This document shows positions 14,982 through 24,599 of a stretch of DNA of 33,099 nt, piece by piece. This stretch comes from Bacteroides sp. (GTDB lineage: Bacteria; Bacteroidota; Bacteroidia; Bacteroidales; Muribaculaceae): positions 135,004 to 168,102 of the forward strand of contig JAMPBJ010000001.1 of the NCBI GenBank assembly GCA_023666835.1, written 5' to 3'. A model generated the notes under the pieces. The model had not been told where the DNA came from and ran no database searches. It saw nothing but the letters and a program-made list of their open reading frames with translations. Both the position numbers and the translations under genes were made by a program. Position 1 is the first letter of the stretch; each line of letters begins with the position of its first letter.

Positions 14982-16547
14982 ATGAACACTAAAATGTATA
15001 AAAATATAGCATCCTTGATGCTTGGTGGTGCACTCGTTTTCGGCACAGCAAGCTGTACCGACAAGTTCGAGGACTTCAACACCGACCCCAAGAATCCCAC
15101 AGTGGAACAGATGGAAGGTGACTTCGCCTACACCGCCACACTCATCGGCAACATGGTTCCCATCGTGGCTCTTGGTCAGGAAAACGACTTCCAGATGATC
15201 GATCAGATGATCGGTTGCGAATACGGCCACATGATGGCAGCCTCCAACAACTGGGGTACCGACGGTATGTTCGGCAACTACAATCCCCGCATCGGCTGGC
15301 AGGGTATCCCCTTCACCACTCTGATGCCTAAGTATATGTACACTCCCTTCTTCCAGATCCGCGACGTGTCGTCCGGCGAAGGTCTCGTGTACCACTGGGC
15401 CAACATTCTCCGCATCTACGGCACTCAGCGTGTCAGCGACTGCTACGGTCCCACTCCGTTCTCTATGATCGGTGGCGGCGACAGCTTCCAGGTTGAATAT
15501 GACGACACCCCCGACTTGTACAACTACATGTTTGAGGAACTCGACAAATCGATCGCAGTGCTCAAAACTGCCGTTGGCGGTACAGTATCGTCCACTCTCC
15601 AGCAGGCCGACGTGGTCTATGGTGGCGACATCGCCAAATGGGTGAAATTTGCCAACACACTCAAGCTCCGTATGGCAATGCGTATTGTCAATGCCAACCC
15701 GAACCTCGCCAAGCAGAAAGCAGAAGAGGCAGCCAACGATCCCGGCGGTCTCGTAGCCGATGCTACCGACGCAGCATGGTCAAGCTATATCCCCGGCGGC
15801 AACGCCCTCCAGAAGACTTCCGAACTCTGGGGTGAAGGTCGCGTCAGCGCCGACATCACCGCCTACATGAACGGCTATAACGACCCCCGTCTGCCGATCC
15901 TCGTGGCTCCCGCAGCCGATGGCTCATTCAACGGCGCACGTCAGGGTGTATATCGTTACCAAACCGGTTTCTCGACCTACTCACTGTCGACCACCAAATC
16001 CGACTCCAAACTGCTCTCCATGGCTGCTTGCGAATCGTGGTTCCTTCGTGCTGAAGGCGCTCTCCGCGGCTGGAACATGGGCGGTCAGTCGGCCAAAGAA
16101 TACTACGAAACAGGCGTACAAGTCTCTATGAACGAGCGCGGCGCTTCAATCGGCAACTACCTCGAAGGCACCGACGGTCCGGCCAACTACACTGCAACCG
16201 ACAACACGGCCTACAGCGTGAACGCCCAGACCACCATCTGCCCGAAATATGACGAATCCGCTTCATTTGAAACCAACCTCGAACGCATCATCGTTCAGAA
16301 ATGGCTTGGCAACTTCCCCAACGGTTGGGAATCATGGGCCGACTTCCGTCGCACAGGCTATCCCAAATGGTTCCCCATCTACGAGAACCGCTCGACCGAT
16401 GGTGTGACCACTTCACGCGGCATGCGTCGCATTCCGTTCCCTCAGTCGGAATTCAACACCAACGAAGCAAACGTGAAAAAAGCGATCCAGATGCTTGGCG
16501 GCCCCGACACCGGCGCAACCGACCTCTGGTGGTGTAAAAAGAACTAA
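14982..16547 (+). CDS. SusD/RagB-like surface glycan-binding lipoprotein
   Basis: A 521-residue lipoprotein that caps the SusC barrel and binds the incoming glycan at the cell surface. The signal peptide ends GTASC, giving a lipidated C25 followed by TDKFEDFN. An early acidic residue after the cysteine fits export to the surface in Bacteroidota. The N-terminal FEDFNTDPKNPT segment and the C-terminal GWESWADFRRTGYP ... RRIPFPQSEFNTN segment are characteristic of the SusD family, probably the SusD-like_2 branch. It directly follows SusC and lies 41 bp before the GH18 gene. Ligand is inferred from the neighbours to be a host-type glycan containing N-acetylglucosamine. Confidence 0.95.
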   Translation: MNTKMYKNIASLMLGGALVFGTASCTDKFEDFNTDPKNPTVEQMEGDFAYTATLIGNMVPIVALGQENDFQMIDQMIGCEYGHMMAASNNWGTDGMFGNYNPRIGWQGIPFTTLMPKYMYTPFFQIRDVSSGEGLVYHWANILRIYGTQRVSDCYGPTPFSMIGGGDSFQVEYDDTPDLYNYMFEELDKSIAVLKTAVGGTVSSTLQQADVVYGGDIAKWVKFANTLKLRMAMRIVNANPNLAKQKAEEAANDPGGLVADATDAAWSSYIPGGNALQKTSELWGEGRVSADITAYMNGYNDPRLPILVAPAADGSFNGARQGVYRYQTGFSTYSLSTTKSDSKLLSMAACESWFLRAEGALRGWNMGGQSAKEYYETGVQVSMNERGASIGNYLEGTDGPANYTATDNTAYSVNAQTTICPKYDESASFETNLERIIVQKWLGNFPNGWESWADFRRTGYPKWFPIYENRSTDGVTTSRGMRRIPFPQSEFNTNEANVKKAIQMLGGPDTGATDLWWCKKN

Positions 16548-16588
16548 TCAAACCATATCTTAATCAATCTTTAACCAATTATTCTAAA

Positions 16589-17605
16589 ATGAAAGGACTT
16601 AAAGCAATAATTTTTGCCGCAGCAGCTCTGATCACCGTACCCGCGGTGATCACCTCCTGCGACGATTGGACCGAGCCCAAGGCTGAAGATTTCTATCAGC
16701 CGCAGACGCCCGGCTATAAGAACAATCTCAAGGACTACTTCGCATCGCCCCACAAAGTGATGTTCGGTTGGTTCGGTTCGTGGACCGGCACTGCAAAAGC
16801 CAACTCTCTGGTTGGTCTGCCCGACTCCACCGACTTCGTCAGCCTCTGGCTCCAGTGGGGTCCGCTGACCGACGCTCAGCAGCAAGACCTCAAGGCATTC
16901 CAGGATCGCGGCTCACGCGCAGTGCTCTGCTGGCTTGCAACCAACATCGGTGAAAATATCACTCCGGGCTACAGCGGCGTTCCTCCCATCGAAGCTGCTC
17001 AGGAATATTGGGGATTCACCAACGGCGATGTTCCCTCTATGATCGAAGCAGCCAAGAAGTATGCCGACGCTATCGCCGACACTTGCGACAAATACAACAT
17101 CGACGGTTTCGACATGGACATCGAGGCTACCGGTACGCTAATCTATGCTTCCGACAACTCTGTCATGAACGAATTCCTCCGTCAGCTGCGCAAACGCTTC
17201 GACGAAAAAGGCCGAATGCTCGTGCTTGACATCCCCGGCGGTACAGGCTGGCTCGGCTACTACGACCGCCTGGACAACGACGTGCTCGAATCGGTTGACT
17301 ACATCTGCTGGCAGACCTACGAACTCGGTCACAGCGGTCTCGACAACTTCTTCAATGCCGTTAAGAACCGCGCAGGTAAAGGCGAAATCTTTGAGAACGT
17401 GATGAAAAAATCGATCGTGACAGCCACCTTCGAACGTGCATCTGACAAGGACCTCTTCCCCGTTCAGTCGACCTGGAAATACAGCGGCGGCATCGAACAC
17501 GCCGGACAGGGCGCATATCACATCGAATATGACTACCCGGGAAATCCTGACTATCCCTATGTTCGCAAAGGTATAACCACTCAGAACCCGCCGATCAATA
17601 ACTAA
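16589..17605 (+). CDS. GH18 lipoprotein, likely endo-beta-N-acetylglucosaminidase
   Basis: A 338-residue lipoprotein (signal peptide ending VITSC, lipidated C24) with a glycoside hydrolase family 18 barrel. The catalytic motif DxxDxDxE is intact as DGFDMDIE at residues 172-179, with E179 the predicted acid and D177 the residue assisting the substrate N-acetyl group. VESVDYICWQTYELG later in the barrel fits the conserved substrate-binding aromatic region. GH18 enzymes inside SusCD loci of gut Bacteroides, such as BT1044 and BT3987 of B. thetaiotaomicron, release N-glycans from glycoproteins by cutting the chitobiose core. The closest layout I recall is the BT1044 locus. Chitinase activity is an alternative but less likely in this setting. 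It is 23 bp ahead of the next gene. Confidence 0.88.
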   Translation: MKGLKAIIFAAAALITVPAVITSCDDWTEPKAEDFYQPQTPGYKNNLKDYFASPHKVMFGWFGSWTGTAKANSLVGLPDSTDFVSLWLQWGPLTDAQQQDLKAFQDRGSRAVLCWLATNIGENITPGYSGVPPIEAAQEYWGFTNGDVPSMIEAAKKYADAIADTCDKYNIDGFDMDIEATGTLIYASDNSVMNEFLRQLRKRFDEKGRMLVLDIPGGTGWLGYYDRLDNDVLESVDYICWQTYELGHSGLDNFFNAVKNRAGKGEIFENVMKKSIVTATFERASDKDLFPVQSTWKYSGGIEHAGQGAYHIEYDYPGNPDYPYVRKGITTQNPPINN

Positions 17606-17628
17606 CCCCAAAAATAGGAATATAATAC

Positions 17629-18831
17629 ATGAAAAAGATAGCAAGAAACCTGTTCGCTCTTGGACTCATCGCAACCGCATTCACTGCTTGCGATGATGCC
17701 AAAAACGATGTCATCGACAACATGGTCTACATCTCTGAGGCAGCCACTGAGCCCTCAACTGAGATCATCCTCGGCCAGGCCGGTGAAAAGACCACTACCA
17801 AAGTCAATGTGCGCATGGCTCAGAAAGCAGCCGTCGACACCAAAGTGACTCTCGCTCTTGACGAATCGGTGCTCACCGACTACAACAAGCGCAACGAGAC
17901 TGAATTCCAGCCCATGCCCGCACAGTATGTTGAATTCCCCACTGAAGTCGTGATCCCCGCCGGATCCACTCAGGCTGAAGTTGAAGTGACCATCACTTCG
18001 TTTGAAGGTGAAGCCGGTGTTGACTACGCAACTCCGATGCGAGTGACCTCTGCTTCGGGCGTTGAAGTTGCTCCCACTTCGAGCAAATTCATCATCCTTT
18101 TCGGTAAGATCCTCGTGCAGAAATGCCCGAAATTCTTCTACGACAGCAAGTTCCAGATCCCGTTTGCTGCTACTGAAACTCTCGACAGCTACACACTCGA
18201 ATGGTGGGTACGCGTTGTGAACCGTCAGGGCAACGGTGGTTTCTCGACCAACAACCAGGCCATCTTCAACTTCCAGGCCAACTACGAACTCTACATCCGC
18301 TTTGGTGACCTTACTTATGGTGGTAGCGACGGCCGCGCCGGAAAGCACGAATTCCTCCAGATCAAGACTATGGGTATCGACGCCAACTACGACTCGGGCG
18401 ACCCCAAAGACGAATCCAAGAAACTCCCCTGGGGTGAATGGATCCACTTCGCTCACAGCTACGACAACGCTACCGGCGACGTGATTCTCTACAAGAACGG
18501 TATCGAAGTCAACCGTGCAAACGGTGGAGCTGGCAAGCCCCTCGAACTGACAGGCGTTCAGATGTGCTCCAGCGGTTCTAACTACTTCAGAGACTACATG
18601 GAATTTGCCCAGGTACGTCTGTGGAAGACCTGCCGCACTGCTGCCCAGATCCAGAAGTATATGAAGAAAGAGGTTAAATACACCGATCCTAACCTCGTGT
18701 TCTATCTCCCGATGAACGAAGGCTCGGGCTCGACACTCCACGACGTTACCGGCAACGGCCACGATGCCACTATCGGCGACCTTGGCGGCAACTCTGAGGC
18801 ATACGCCTGGACTGAATACACATTCGAATAA
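17629..18831 (+). CDS. DUF1735 and LamG-domain surface glycan-binding lipoprotein
   Basis: A 400-residue lipoprotein (C21 in TAFTACDD) without catalytic motifs. Residues about 30-155 look like DUF1735, an immunoglobulin-like domain found in many SusCD-linked proteins (LALDESVLTDYNKRN and FPTEVVIPAGSTQAEVEV). Residues about 165-400 form a concanavalin-like LamG_3 lectin domain: TLEWWVRV, GEWIHFAHSYD, GDVILYKNGIEV, and VFYLPMNEGSGSTLHDVTGN. The acidic residues after the lipid cysteine suggest surface display. It most likely helps hold the glycan or glycoprotein for the GH18 enzyme. It is transcribed with the preceding genes; a strong hairpin follows 85 bp after its stop. Confidence 0.88.
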   Translation: MKKIARNLFALGLIATAFTACDDAKNDVIDNMVYISEAATEPSTEIILGQAGEKTTTKVNVRMAQKAAVDTKVTLALDESVLTDYNKRNETEFQPMPAQYVEFPTEVVIPAGSTQAEVEVTITSFEGEAGVDYATPMRVTSASGVEVAPTSSKFIILFGKILVQKCPKFFYDSKFQIPFAATETLDSYTLEWWVRVVNRQGNGGFSTNNQAIFNFQANYELYIRFGDLTYGGSDGRAGKHEFLQIKTMGIDANYDSGDPKDESKKLPWGEWIHFAHSYDNATGDVILYKNGIEVNRANGGAGKPLELTGVQMCSSGSNYFRDYMEFAQVRLWKTCRTAAQIQKYMKKEVKYTDPNLVFYLPMNEGSGSTLHDVTGNGHDATIGDLGGNSEAYAWTEYTFE

Positions 18832-18915
18832 TCAAACAGCTTGACTTTCAAGACAACCGATCAAAGTTCACAAAAACAAGATGGTTGAAATGACAGACCC
18901 ACAATCGTAGATAAT

Positions 18916-18952
18916 CGTTGCTACAGCCGCTCAAGCGGTGGCTGTAGCAACG
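18916..18952 (+). terminator. Strong hairpin inside the glycan locus
   Basis: CGTTGCTACAGC (18916-18927) pairs perfectly with GCTGTAGCAACG (18941-18952), with a further CGC/GCG pairing inside. A run of five T begins nine bases later (18962). It may be a partial terminator or an mRNA-stabilising 3' stem, reducing expression of the last gene relative to the first four. Confidence 0.55.
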
Positions 18953-19062
18953 ACATCGCGATTTTTATACGATCAGTTCTAACCATGATTGACAACCGAA
19001 CTCAACATCACAGCATTTCTTGAAAAAAGCAAACCAAAATCATCGCATATATAAAATCAAAC

Positions 19063-20439
19063 ATGAAAAAGTTTTTTAAATACGCAGCGCTATTTGCAGC
19101 AGCAATCGTATTGATGCCACTGGCAGCTTGCGACGATGACGATACCGTAGACCCCTACGACATCAACTACTGCTACGTCTACCAGCCCAGCCAGACGGAT
19201 GCCCGCCTTGAATACAAAGCCAACGGACAATTCCTCATCGACATCACCGATCCTCTGAAACTGATGCCGGTGCGCCTGACCAAAGCAGCTCCCAGCGATA
19301 TCACCGTCACTGTAGCCATCGATCCGAGCCTCGTTGAAGAATACAACACTACCAACGGTACGAACTATGTATTGCTTGAAAATGCTCAGATCGTAAACCC
19401 CAAACTCACTATTCTCAAAGGCGAGTATGTATCAGCCGACTCTATCACAGTATCGTTTGATCACAATGCGTTCCAGACTGGCGACGAAAACTACATTCTT
19501 CCCGTGGTGCTCAAGGACGCAAGCGGTCTCAACATCTCTAAGAGCAGCCGCATATTCCTGACTTTCACTTCGGAATACAAAGCCAACATCGTCACTTTGA
19601 CTTCAAGTCGCAACCTGATCATCACCAATGATCCCGATGAAACAGGCTGGGAAACAAAGAACACCAACGTGACCATCAACAACTTCCTCACCACCAAGTG
19701 GGCAGCTGACGATGCTATCACAGTGAAAGCTGAAGTTGACCCGACTCTCGTTGCCGACTACAACGCCGAATACGGAACAAACTACCAGACTCTTCAAGCA
19801 ACTGTCAATCCTTCGAATCTGGTTATCGCTGAAGGCGCATCTTCAGTAGCTCTCAACTTGACCCTGGGCGACTACACCGGAGTTGCCAACGATATCGAAT
19901 ACCTCGTGCCCGTGAAACTGACTTTGGTAAGCGGCGAAGGCGCTGAAATGGCTGTTGAAAACGAAGTTGCTTACATCCAGGTGATTGCTCTCCCTCTGGT
20001 TGTCAGCTGCACAACATCGACCAGCGGTTTGACCCAGATCTCACCCTCGAGCGACTGGACCGGTATTTCGCACACACTCAACTATGGCGATGAAGACTTC
20101 TCGTCAATCTTGTTGAGCAACAGTGGCTATTATGGTGTTGAAACCGGCGATCAACTCGTGGTTGACCTTGGCCAAGTCTACACCGACGTAAAAGCCTTCG
20201 GCTTCCAGTTCTATGCATGGTACTATGGTCTCTCTGATCTCAAAGATGTTGAAGTCAGCACCAACGGTACAACATGGACTTCGTACGGCGACTGGACTTC
20301 GACCAACACTTCGACTCCCAACCTTTATGTAGTGTTCTCGAAACCGGCTAAATTCCAGTATCTGCGTTTCACTGCCGGCGACTACAGCTACAGCGCGGGC
20401 TACGGTTGCTACATCCGTCAGATCAAATTCTACAACTAA
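19063..20439 (+). CDS. DUF1735 repeat and discoidin-like surface lipoprotein
   Basis: A 458-residue lipoprotein (lipidated C23 followed by DDDD, a good surface-export signal). Two copies of a DUF1735-like domain follow: IDPSLVEEYNTTNGTNYVLL (about 87-106) and VDPTLVADYNAEYGTNYQTL (about 226-245) are clearly related segments. The C-terminal 130 residues (ISHTLNYGDEDFSS ... GDQLVVDLGQVYTDVKAFGFQ ... YLRFTAG ... CYIRQIKFYN) look like an F5/8 type C (discoidin) carbohydrate-binding domain. The likely role is binding the target glycan at the surface. It is separated from the previous gene by 231 bp holding a hairpin, so it may be expressed at a different level. A strong terminator follows. Confidence 0.85.
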   Translation: MKKFFKYAALFAAAIVLMPLAACDDDDTVDPYDINYCYVYQPSQTDARLEYKANGQFLIDITDPLKLMPVRLTKAAPSDITVTVAIDPSLVEEYNTTNGTNYVLLENAQIVNPKLTILKGEYVSADSITVSFDHNAFQTGDENYILPVVLKDASGLNISKSSRIFLTFTSEYKANIVTLTSSRNLIITNDPDETGWETKNTNVTINNFLTTKWAADDAITVKAEVDPTLVADYNAEYGTNYQTLQATVNPSNLVIAEGASSVALNLTLGDYTGVANDIEYLVPVKLTLVSGEGAEMAVENEVAYIQVIALPLVVSCTTSTSGLTQISPSSDWTGISHTLNYGDEDFSSILLSNSGYYGVETGDQLVVDLGQVYTDVKAFGFQFYAWYYGLSDLKDVEVSTNGTTWTSYGDWTSTNTSTPNLYVVFSKPAKFQYLRFTAGDYSYSAGYGCYIRQIKFYN

Positions 20440-20481
20440 TCAGCTCTCACAAGCTGAAAAAGGTTAATGATAACCATCCCG

Positions 20482-20518
20482 ATACCGGGGCGCCGCTGTG
20501 GCACCCCGGTATTTTTTT
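20482..20518 (+). terminator. Intrinsic terminator of the glycan locus
   Basis: ATACCGGGGCGCC (20482-20494) pairs with GGCACCCCGGTAT (20500-20512) with one mismatch and a five-base loop. Seven T residues follow (20512-20518). This is a textbook rho-independent terminator, 43 bases after the last gene of the locus. Confidence 0.92.
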
Positions 20519-20551
20519 CGGCGTTGTGTCGGTGAGTGTGAATTTTATTTG

Positions 20552-20559
20552 TAATTTTG
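20552..20559 (+). promoter_or_regulatory. Possible -7 element for the LolD-like gene
   Basis: TAATTTTG fits TAnnTTTG and lies 18 bases before the ATG at 20578. No clear -33 TTTG is visible at standard spacing. Confidence 0.45.
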
Positions 20560-20577
20560 TGGACTATAGCAGACCGG

Positions 20578-21282
20578 ATGATACAGATCACTGACATACG
20601 CAAATCGTTTGAACACCTGCAGGTGCTCAAAGGTATCGACCTGGAGATAGCAGCGGGCGAGATCGTGTCGATCGTCGGGCCGAGCGGAGCAGGGAAGACC
20701 ACGTTGCTTCAGATCATCGGATCGCTCGACCGGCCCGATTCGGGTCGCGTCAGCTATGACGGCACCAACATCTTTTCGCTGTCAGAGTCGAAACTGGCCC
20801 GCTTCCGCAACCGCAACATCGGTTTTGTGTTTCAGTTTCATCAACTTCTGCCGGAGTTCACACTCGAGGAAAATGTGGCCATTCCGGCCATGATATCGGG
20901 CATGAGCCGCAAAGAATCGATGGCACGCGCACGCGAAATGATCGACTACCTGGGGCTGAGCCAACGCAGCGGCCACAAACCGGCGCAACTGTCGGGCGGC
21001 GAGCGCCAGCGCGCAGCCGTGGCCCGTGCGCTCATTTGCCATCCGAAGGTGGTGCTGGCCGACGAGCCCTCCGGAAGCCTCGACTCGGCCAACCGCGAAG
21101 AGCTTCACCGCCTCTTTTTCGACCTGCGCCGCGATCTGGGTCAGACATTCGTGATCGTGACCCACGACGAATCGCTGGCCCGCAAAGCAGACCGCACCAT
21201 AGAGATGCGCGACGGCCTTATCACCGGAATCACCCTCAACTCCCCTGCACCAACAACCGACATCAACGAATGCACCGACTGA
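20578..21282 (+). CDS. lolD: ABC transporter ATPase, LolD-like
   Basis: A 234-residue ATPase of the LolD/MacB group. In LolCDE it powers release of outer-membrane lipoproteins from the inner membrane. The Walker A motif is GPSGAGKTT, the Q-loop region [17 protein letters not shown], the signature [15 protein letters not shown], and Walker [14 protein letters not shown], which is close to LolD. I choose the ATG at 20578; the TTG 21 bases upstream sits on the -7 element. No LolC/E permease is adjacent; in Bacteroidota the permease is often encoded elsewhere. The 3' end overlaps the next gene by 13 bp, linking it to a NigD-like lipoprotein. A MacB-like or FtsE-like role is less likely but not excluded. 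Confidence 0.85.
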   Translation: MIQITDIRKSFEHLQVLKGIDLEIAAGEIVSIVGPSGAGKTTLLQIIGSLDRPDSGRVSYDGTNIFSLSESKLARFRNRNIGFVFQFHQLLPEFTLEENVAIPAMISGMSRKESMARAREMIDYLGLSQRSGHKPAQLSGGERQRAAVARALICHPKVVLADEPSGSLDSANREELHRLFFDLRRDLGQTFVIVTHDESLARKADRTIEMRDGLITGITLNSPAPTTDINECTD

Positions 21283-21938
21283 CACTCTGCATATTAACCA
21301 TCATCGCCACAGCAGCCACCTTATGGAGCTGCAACGACGGCGACACTGCTCCCGGGCCTCAGCTTCTGGAGCAGATAGCCACGTTCGACGGCAACCATGC
21401 CGGCAGCTGCATGTTCAGTTACCGCCAGCGCGATGACTCGCCGCTGATCACGCTGAGTGCTCGCGGCCAGATCGACGAATCGAAAACTCCCGCAGGAACG
21501 CGCCTGCTGGTCAGATACCGTCTGCCGGCCGGAATAGATCCGCTGACCGGCGGAGACGTTGAACTTGTGAGCCTGCAGAAGATACTGACCGACACGGTGG
21601 AAATCACCTCTGAAGCTCCAGCGGCCATCGGCGAGCTCTATCTGCTGAGCCTAATCCGCTCCGGAGAGTATCTCGACATTGCGGCACGCATGCCCTACAC
21701 TGCCCAACGCCGGCTTCAGGCCACCGCAACCACCGGCCCGGACCACCGCGCCGACCTCTATATCGATGCCACAGCCGGAGATGCCGAGCAAACCTCCACG
21801 GCCTACATGGCCAACGCCTACGGTTCTATCAGCATCGGACCGCTGTGGGAGCGCACCGACATCGACAGCATTGTGGTGCACGTCAACAATTCAAACAATA
21901 TCTATCGCTCTACGTTTACATTCAAGAAAACCATATAA
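21270..21938 (+). CDS. NigD-like lipoprotein, copy 1
   Basis: A 222-residue predicted lipoprotein (signal peptide ending TLWSC, lipidated C21). The ATG at 21270 lies inside the end of the LolD-like gene in another frame, so translation is probably coupled. The body is beta-rich and resembles NigD-like proteins of Bacteroidota, named after a gene in a Prevotella nigrescin bacteriocin locus; their function is unknown. It is a paralogue of the next gene: both show a conserved pattern of Leu-x-Tyr, an early Gly-x-Val block, and a near-identical end ([16 protein letters not shown] here, INNSTLSNAQSVFTFEK there). No bacteriocin genes are nearby, so I infer no immunity role. Confidence 0.75.
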   Translation: MHRLTLCILTIIATAATLWSCNDGDTAPGPQLLEQIATFDGNHAGSCMFSYRQRDDSPLITLSARGQIDESKTPAGTRLLVRYRLPAGIDPLTGGDVELVSLQKILTDTVEITSEAPAAIGELYLLSLIRSGEYLDIAARMPYTAQRRLQATATTGPDHRADLYIDATAGDAEQTSTAYMANAYGSISIGPLWERTDIDSIVVHVNNSNNIYRSTFTFKKTI

Positions 21939-21951
21939 AACAACAATTACG

Positions 21952-22692
21952 ATGAAAACCGCAAACAAACTCAAGACACTGGCTGCCATGATAGCCCTGA
22001 CAATCGCCTCAACGCTGACGCTGACATCATGCGTCGACAATGATGACGACAACGGCTACGGCGGCGACATATCCGGCGTGACAGCCCTCGTGACCTTCCA
22101 GGGCACAGTGGCCTCACCGACAGCCGACGGCAGCATACAGCGCATATCGACTTTCACATATTATCCGGTGGGCAACGGCCAGCCGTCGACATTTACGGCA
22201 GTTGGAGCTGTCGACAGCGACATCCAGATCGGCCGCCGCTGCATACTCGAATATATCCCCGTCGACTACAGCAACCCGACCGCTTCGGGCAATGTGACAC
22301 TGATCCGCTGCCGCCCGATTGCCACTTCGGAAGTGCAATTGGTTGATGCCGCAACAGCGCAGGCTGCCAACGCACCGATCGCCCTCGCGCGTACCGGTGG
22401 CAACTGGGAGATAAACCGCACAGGCTACTACATCAACCTGATAGCCAACATGCCGGTGTACAGCGACCGCAAATTTTTGATCTACGCCGACGAATCGACC
22501 GTCGATACCCAGACAGTAGAACTCTATCTGACCACCGAGGCTGAAGGCGAACCGACCGGAGTGACACAGAGCGTGATGGGATCGATCGACATCACCCAAG
22601 TGTGGCGCAACGCCAACGTGGAGCGTGTCAACATCCACATCAACAACAGCACGCTGAGCAACGCACAAAGTGTGTTTACCTTCGAAAAATAA
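21952..22692 (+). CDS. NigD-like lipoprotein, copy 2
   Basis: A 246-residue predicted lipoprotein (signal peptide ending TLTSC, lipidated C27, then VDNDDDNG). I start it at the ATG at 21952, because upstream in-frame codons lie inside the previous gene and encode nothing like a signal. It is a diverged tandem duplicate of the preceding protein, with shared blocks in the middle (GRRCILEYIPVDYSNPTASG) and at the C-terminus. The gap to the first copy is 13 bp and to the DUF3467 gene 24 bp, so the LolD-like, NigD-like pair and DUF3467 genes form a likely operon. Function unknown; the acidic stretch behind the cysteine suggests display at the outer membrane. Confidence 0.75.
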   Translation: MKTANKLKTLAAMIALTIASTLTLTSCVDNDDDNGYGGDISGVTALVTFQGTVASPTADGSIQRISTFTYYPVGNGQPSTFTAVGAVDSDIQIGRRCILEYIPVDYSNPTASGNVTLIRCRPIATSEVQLVDAATAQAANAPIALARTGGNWEINRTGYYINLIANMPVYSDRKFLIYADESTVDTQTVELYLTTEAEGEPTGVTQSVMGSIDITQVWRNANVERVNIHINNSTLSNAQSVFTFEK

Positions 22693-22716
22693 CATCTTAG
22701 CAAAACATATACCGAA

Positions 22717-23040
22717 ATGGAACAGAAAAAACAGGAACTCAAGATAGAACTCAGTCCGGAAGTGGCCGGCGGCCACTACAGCAACTTCACCGTGATCAGC
22801 CACAGCGGCGGCGAGTTTTTCCTCGACTTCATCACCGTGGCCCCTAACATGCCCCAAGCCAAGGTGCAGAGCCGCATCATCATGACGCCTGAGAATGCCA
22901 AAAACCTGCTGTATGCTCTGGGCGACAACATCAAACGCTACGAGCAGACATTCGGCGAAATCCAGCGCACCACGCCCAAAAACGGCGGAGGCAATGCAGG
23001 AAACGGCGAAATTCCCAATCCGTTTGCCAAACTCAACTAA
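22717..23040 (+). CDS. DUF3467 protein
   Basis: A 107-residue soluble protein. The sequence [20 protein letters not shown], then [30 protein letters not shown], is the DUF3467 pattern, conserved across Bacteroidota and some other phyla and of unknown function. The core ends near residue 86; the tail is a Gly/Asn-rich segment ending PFAKLN. No signal peptide or membrane helix is present. It is close behind the NigD-like pair (24 bp) and 71 bp before cysS. Confidence 0.88.
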   Translation: MEQKKQELKIELSPEVAGGHYSNFTVISHSGGEFFLDFITVAPNMPQAKVQSRIIMTPENAKNLLYALGDNIKRYEQTFGEIQRTTPKNGGGNAGNGEIPNPFAKLN

Positions 23041-23111
23041 GCGAGTGTTTACCTCTCCCCTCACCAGCAAAATCATCACATTCAAGCAACCTCAATAAAA
23101 GCAGATTTGAG

Positions 23112-24599
23112 ATGAAACCCAACCAACTGACCATCTACAACTCCCTTTCGCGAAACAAAGAGCTTTTCCGTCCGATCCACGAAGGCCGCGTAGGCATGTA
23201 TGTGTGCGGTCCGACGGTGTACGGCGACGGACATCTGGGCCATGCACGTCCGGCCATCACCTTCGACATCCTCTACCGCTACCTGACCCATCTGGGCTAC
23301 AAGGTGCGCTATGTGCGCAACATCACCGATGTGGGCCACCTGGAACATGATGCAGACGACGGCGAGGACAAGATAGCCAAGAAAGCGCGCATAGAGCAAC
23401 TGGAGCCGATGGAAGTGGTGCAGTATTATCTCAACCGCTACCACAAGGCCATGGATGCCTTAGGTGTGCTTCCGCCATCGATCGAGCCCCATGCGTCGGG
23501 CCATATCATCGAGCAGATTGAGTATATCAAGAAGATACTCGACAGCGGATATGCCTATGAAAGCAACGGATCGGTCTATTTCGACGTGCCCAAATATAAC
23601 CGCGACCATCGCTATGGCAAGCTCAGCGGCCGCAACATCGACGAGCTGCTGTCGGCCACTCGCACGCTCGATGGCCAGGAAGAGAAGCGCAATCCGGCCG
23701 ATTTCGCCCTGTGGAAGAAGGCACAGCCCGAGCATATCATGCGCTGGCCCTCGCCCTGGAGCGACGGATTCCCCGGCTGGCATCTGGAATGCTCCACCAT
23801 GGGCGAGAAATACCTAGGTGAGACGTTCGACATACACGGCGGCGGCATGGACCTGAAGTTTCCCCACCACGAATGTGAGATAGCCCAGTCGGTGGCCCAC
23901 AACGGCCACGACAGCGTGCACTACTGGATGCACAACAACATGATCACCATCAACGGTCAGAAGATGGGTAAATCGCTGGGCAACTTCATCACCCTCGACC
24001 AATTTTTCACCGGCGATCACCACCTGCTGACGCAGGCCTACTCGCCCATGACCATACGATTCTTCATACTCCAGGCCCACTACCGCGGCACGGTCGACTT
24101 CAGCAACGAAGCCCTGCAGGCCTCCGAAAAAGCACTTCAGCGCATGACCGAAGGCTACCGTCGCCTCCAGGCCCTCCAGCCCTCCGACAAGTCGACAATC
24201 GACGTCAGTGACCTCGAACAGAAATGCTACGAAGCCATGGACGACGATCTCAACACCCCGGTGCTGCTTGCCCACCTCTTTGAAGCCTGCAGCCTTGTCA
24301 ACCGCATCAACGACGGCCACGACACCGCCACAGCCGAGGATCTGGCCATCTTGCGCAGGATATTCGACACATTCCTCATCGAGATCCTGGGCATGCGCAT
24401 CGACTCAGCGGCCGCCGACGGCTCAGGAGCCGACATGAAGCCGTTTGAAGACGCCGTGGACCTGCTTCTGGAGATGCGCTCGCAAGCCAAGGCACAGAAA
24501 GACTGGGCTACCAGCGACCTGATCCGCGACCGCCTGAGCGCCATCGGTTTTGATGTCAAAGACACCAAAAACGGCTTTGAATGGAGCCTGAAGAAGTAA
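23112..24599 (+). CDS. cysS: Cysteinyl-tRNA synthetase
   Basis: Charges tRNA-Cys with cysteine. The 495-residue length is normal for a class I CysRS. The zinc ligand C32 precedes the HIGH-type motif HLGH (41-44) in [23 protein letters not shown] and HHECE supply further zinc ligands, and KMGKS is the KMSKS loop (near residue 280). The C-terminal DALR region contains [12 protein letters not shown]. Nothing is missing. It may share a transcript with the DUF3467 gene upstream and with the transporter gene 14 bp downstream. Confidence 0.98.
   Translation: MKPNQLTIYNSLSRNKELFRPIHEGRVGMYVCGPTVYGDGHLGHARPAITFDILYRYLTHLGYKVRYVRNITDVGHLEHDADDGEDKIAKKARIEQLEPMEVVQYYLNRYHKAMDALGVLPPSIEPHASGHIIEQIEYIKKILDSGYAYESNGSVYFDVPKYNRDHRYGKLSGRNIDELLSATRTLDGQEEKRNPADFALWKKAQPEHIMRWPSPWSDGFPGWHLECSTMGEKYLGETFDIHGGGMDLKFPHHECEIAQSVAHNGHDSVHYWMHNNMITINGQKMGKSLGNFITLDQFFTGDHHLLTQAYSPMTIRFFILQAHYRGTVDFSNEALQASEKALQRMTEGYRRLQALQPSDKSTIDVSDLEQKCYEAMDDDLNTPVLLAHLFEACSLVNRINDGHDTATAEDLAILRRIFDTFLIEILGMRIDSAAADGSGADMKPFEDAVDLLLEMRSQAKAQKDWATSDLIRDRLSAIGFDVKDTKNGFEWSLKK

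Noticed and set aside
17755-18762. Long open frame (335 codons) antisense to the DUF1735-LamG gene
   Set aside because: Valine- and glutamate-rich with no domain pattern; it is a composition shadow of the well-supported sense gene.
22114-23085. Long open frame (323 codons) antisense to the second NigD-like and DUF3467 genes
   Set aside because: Spans two recognisable sense genes and shows no motif, signal peptide or promoter of its own.
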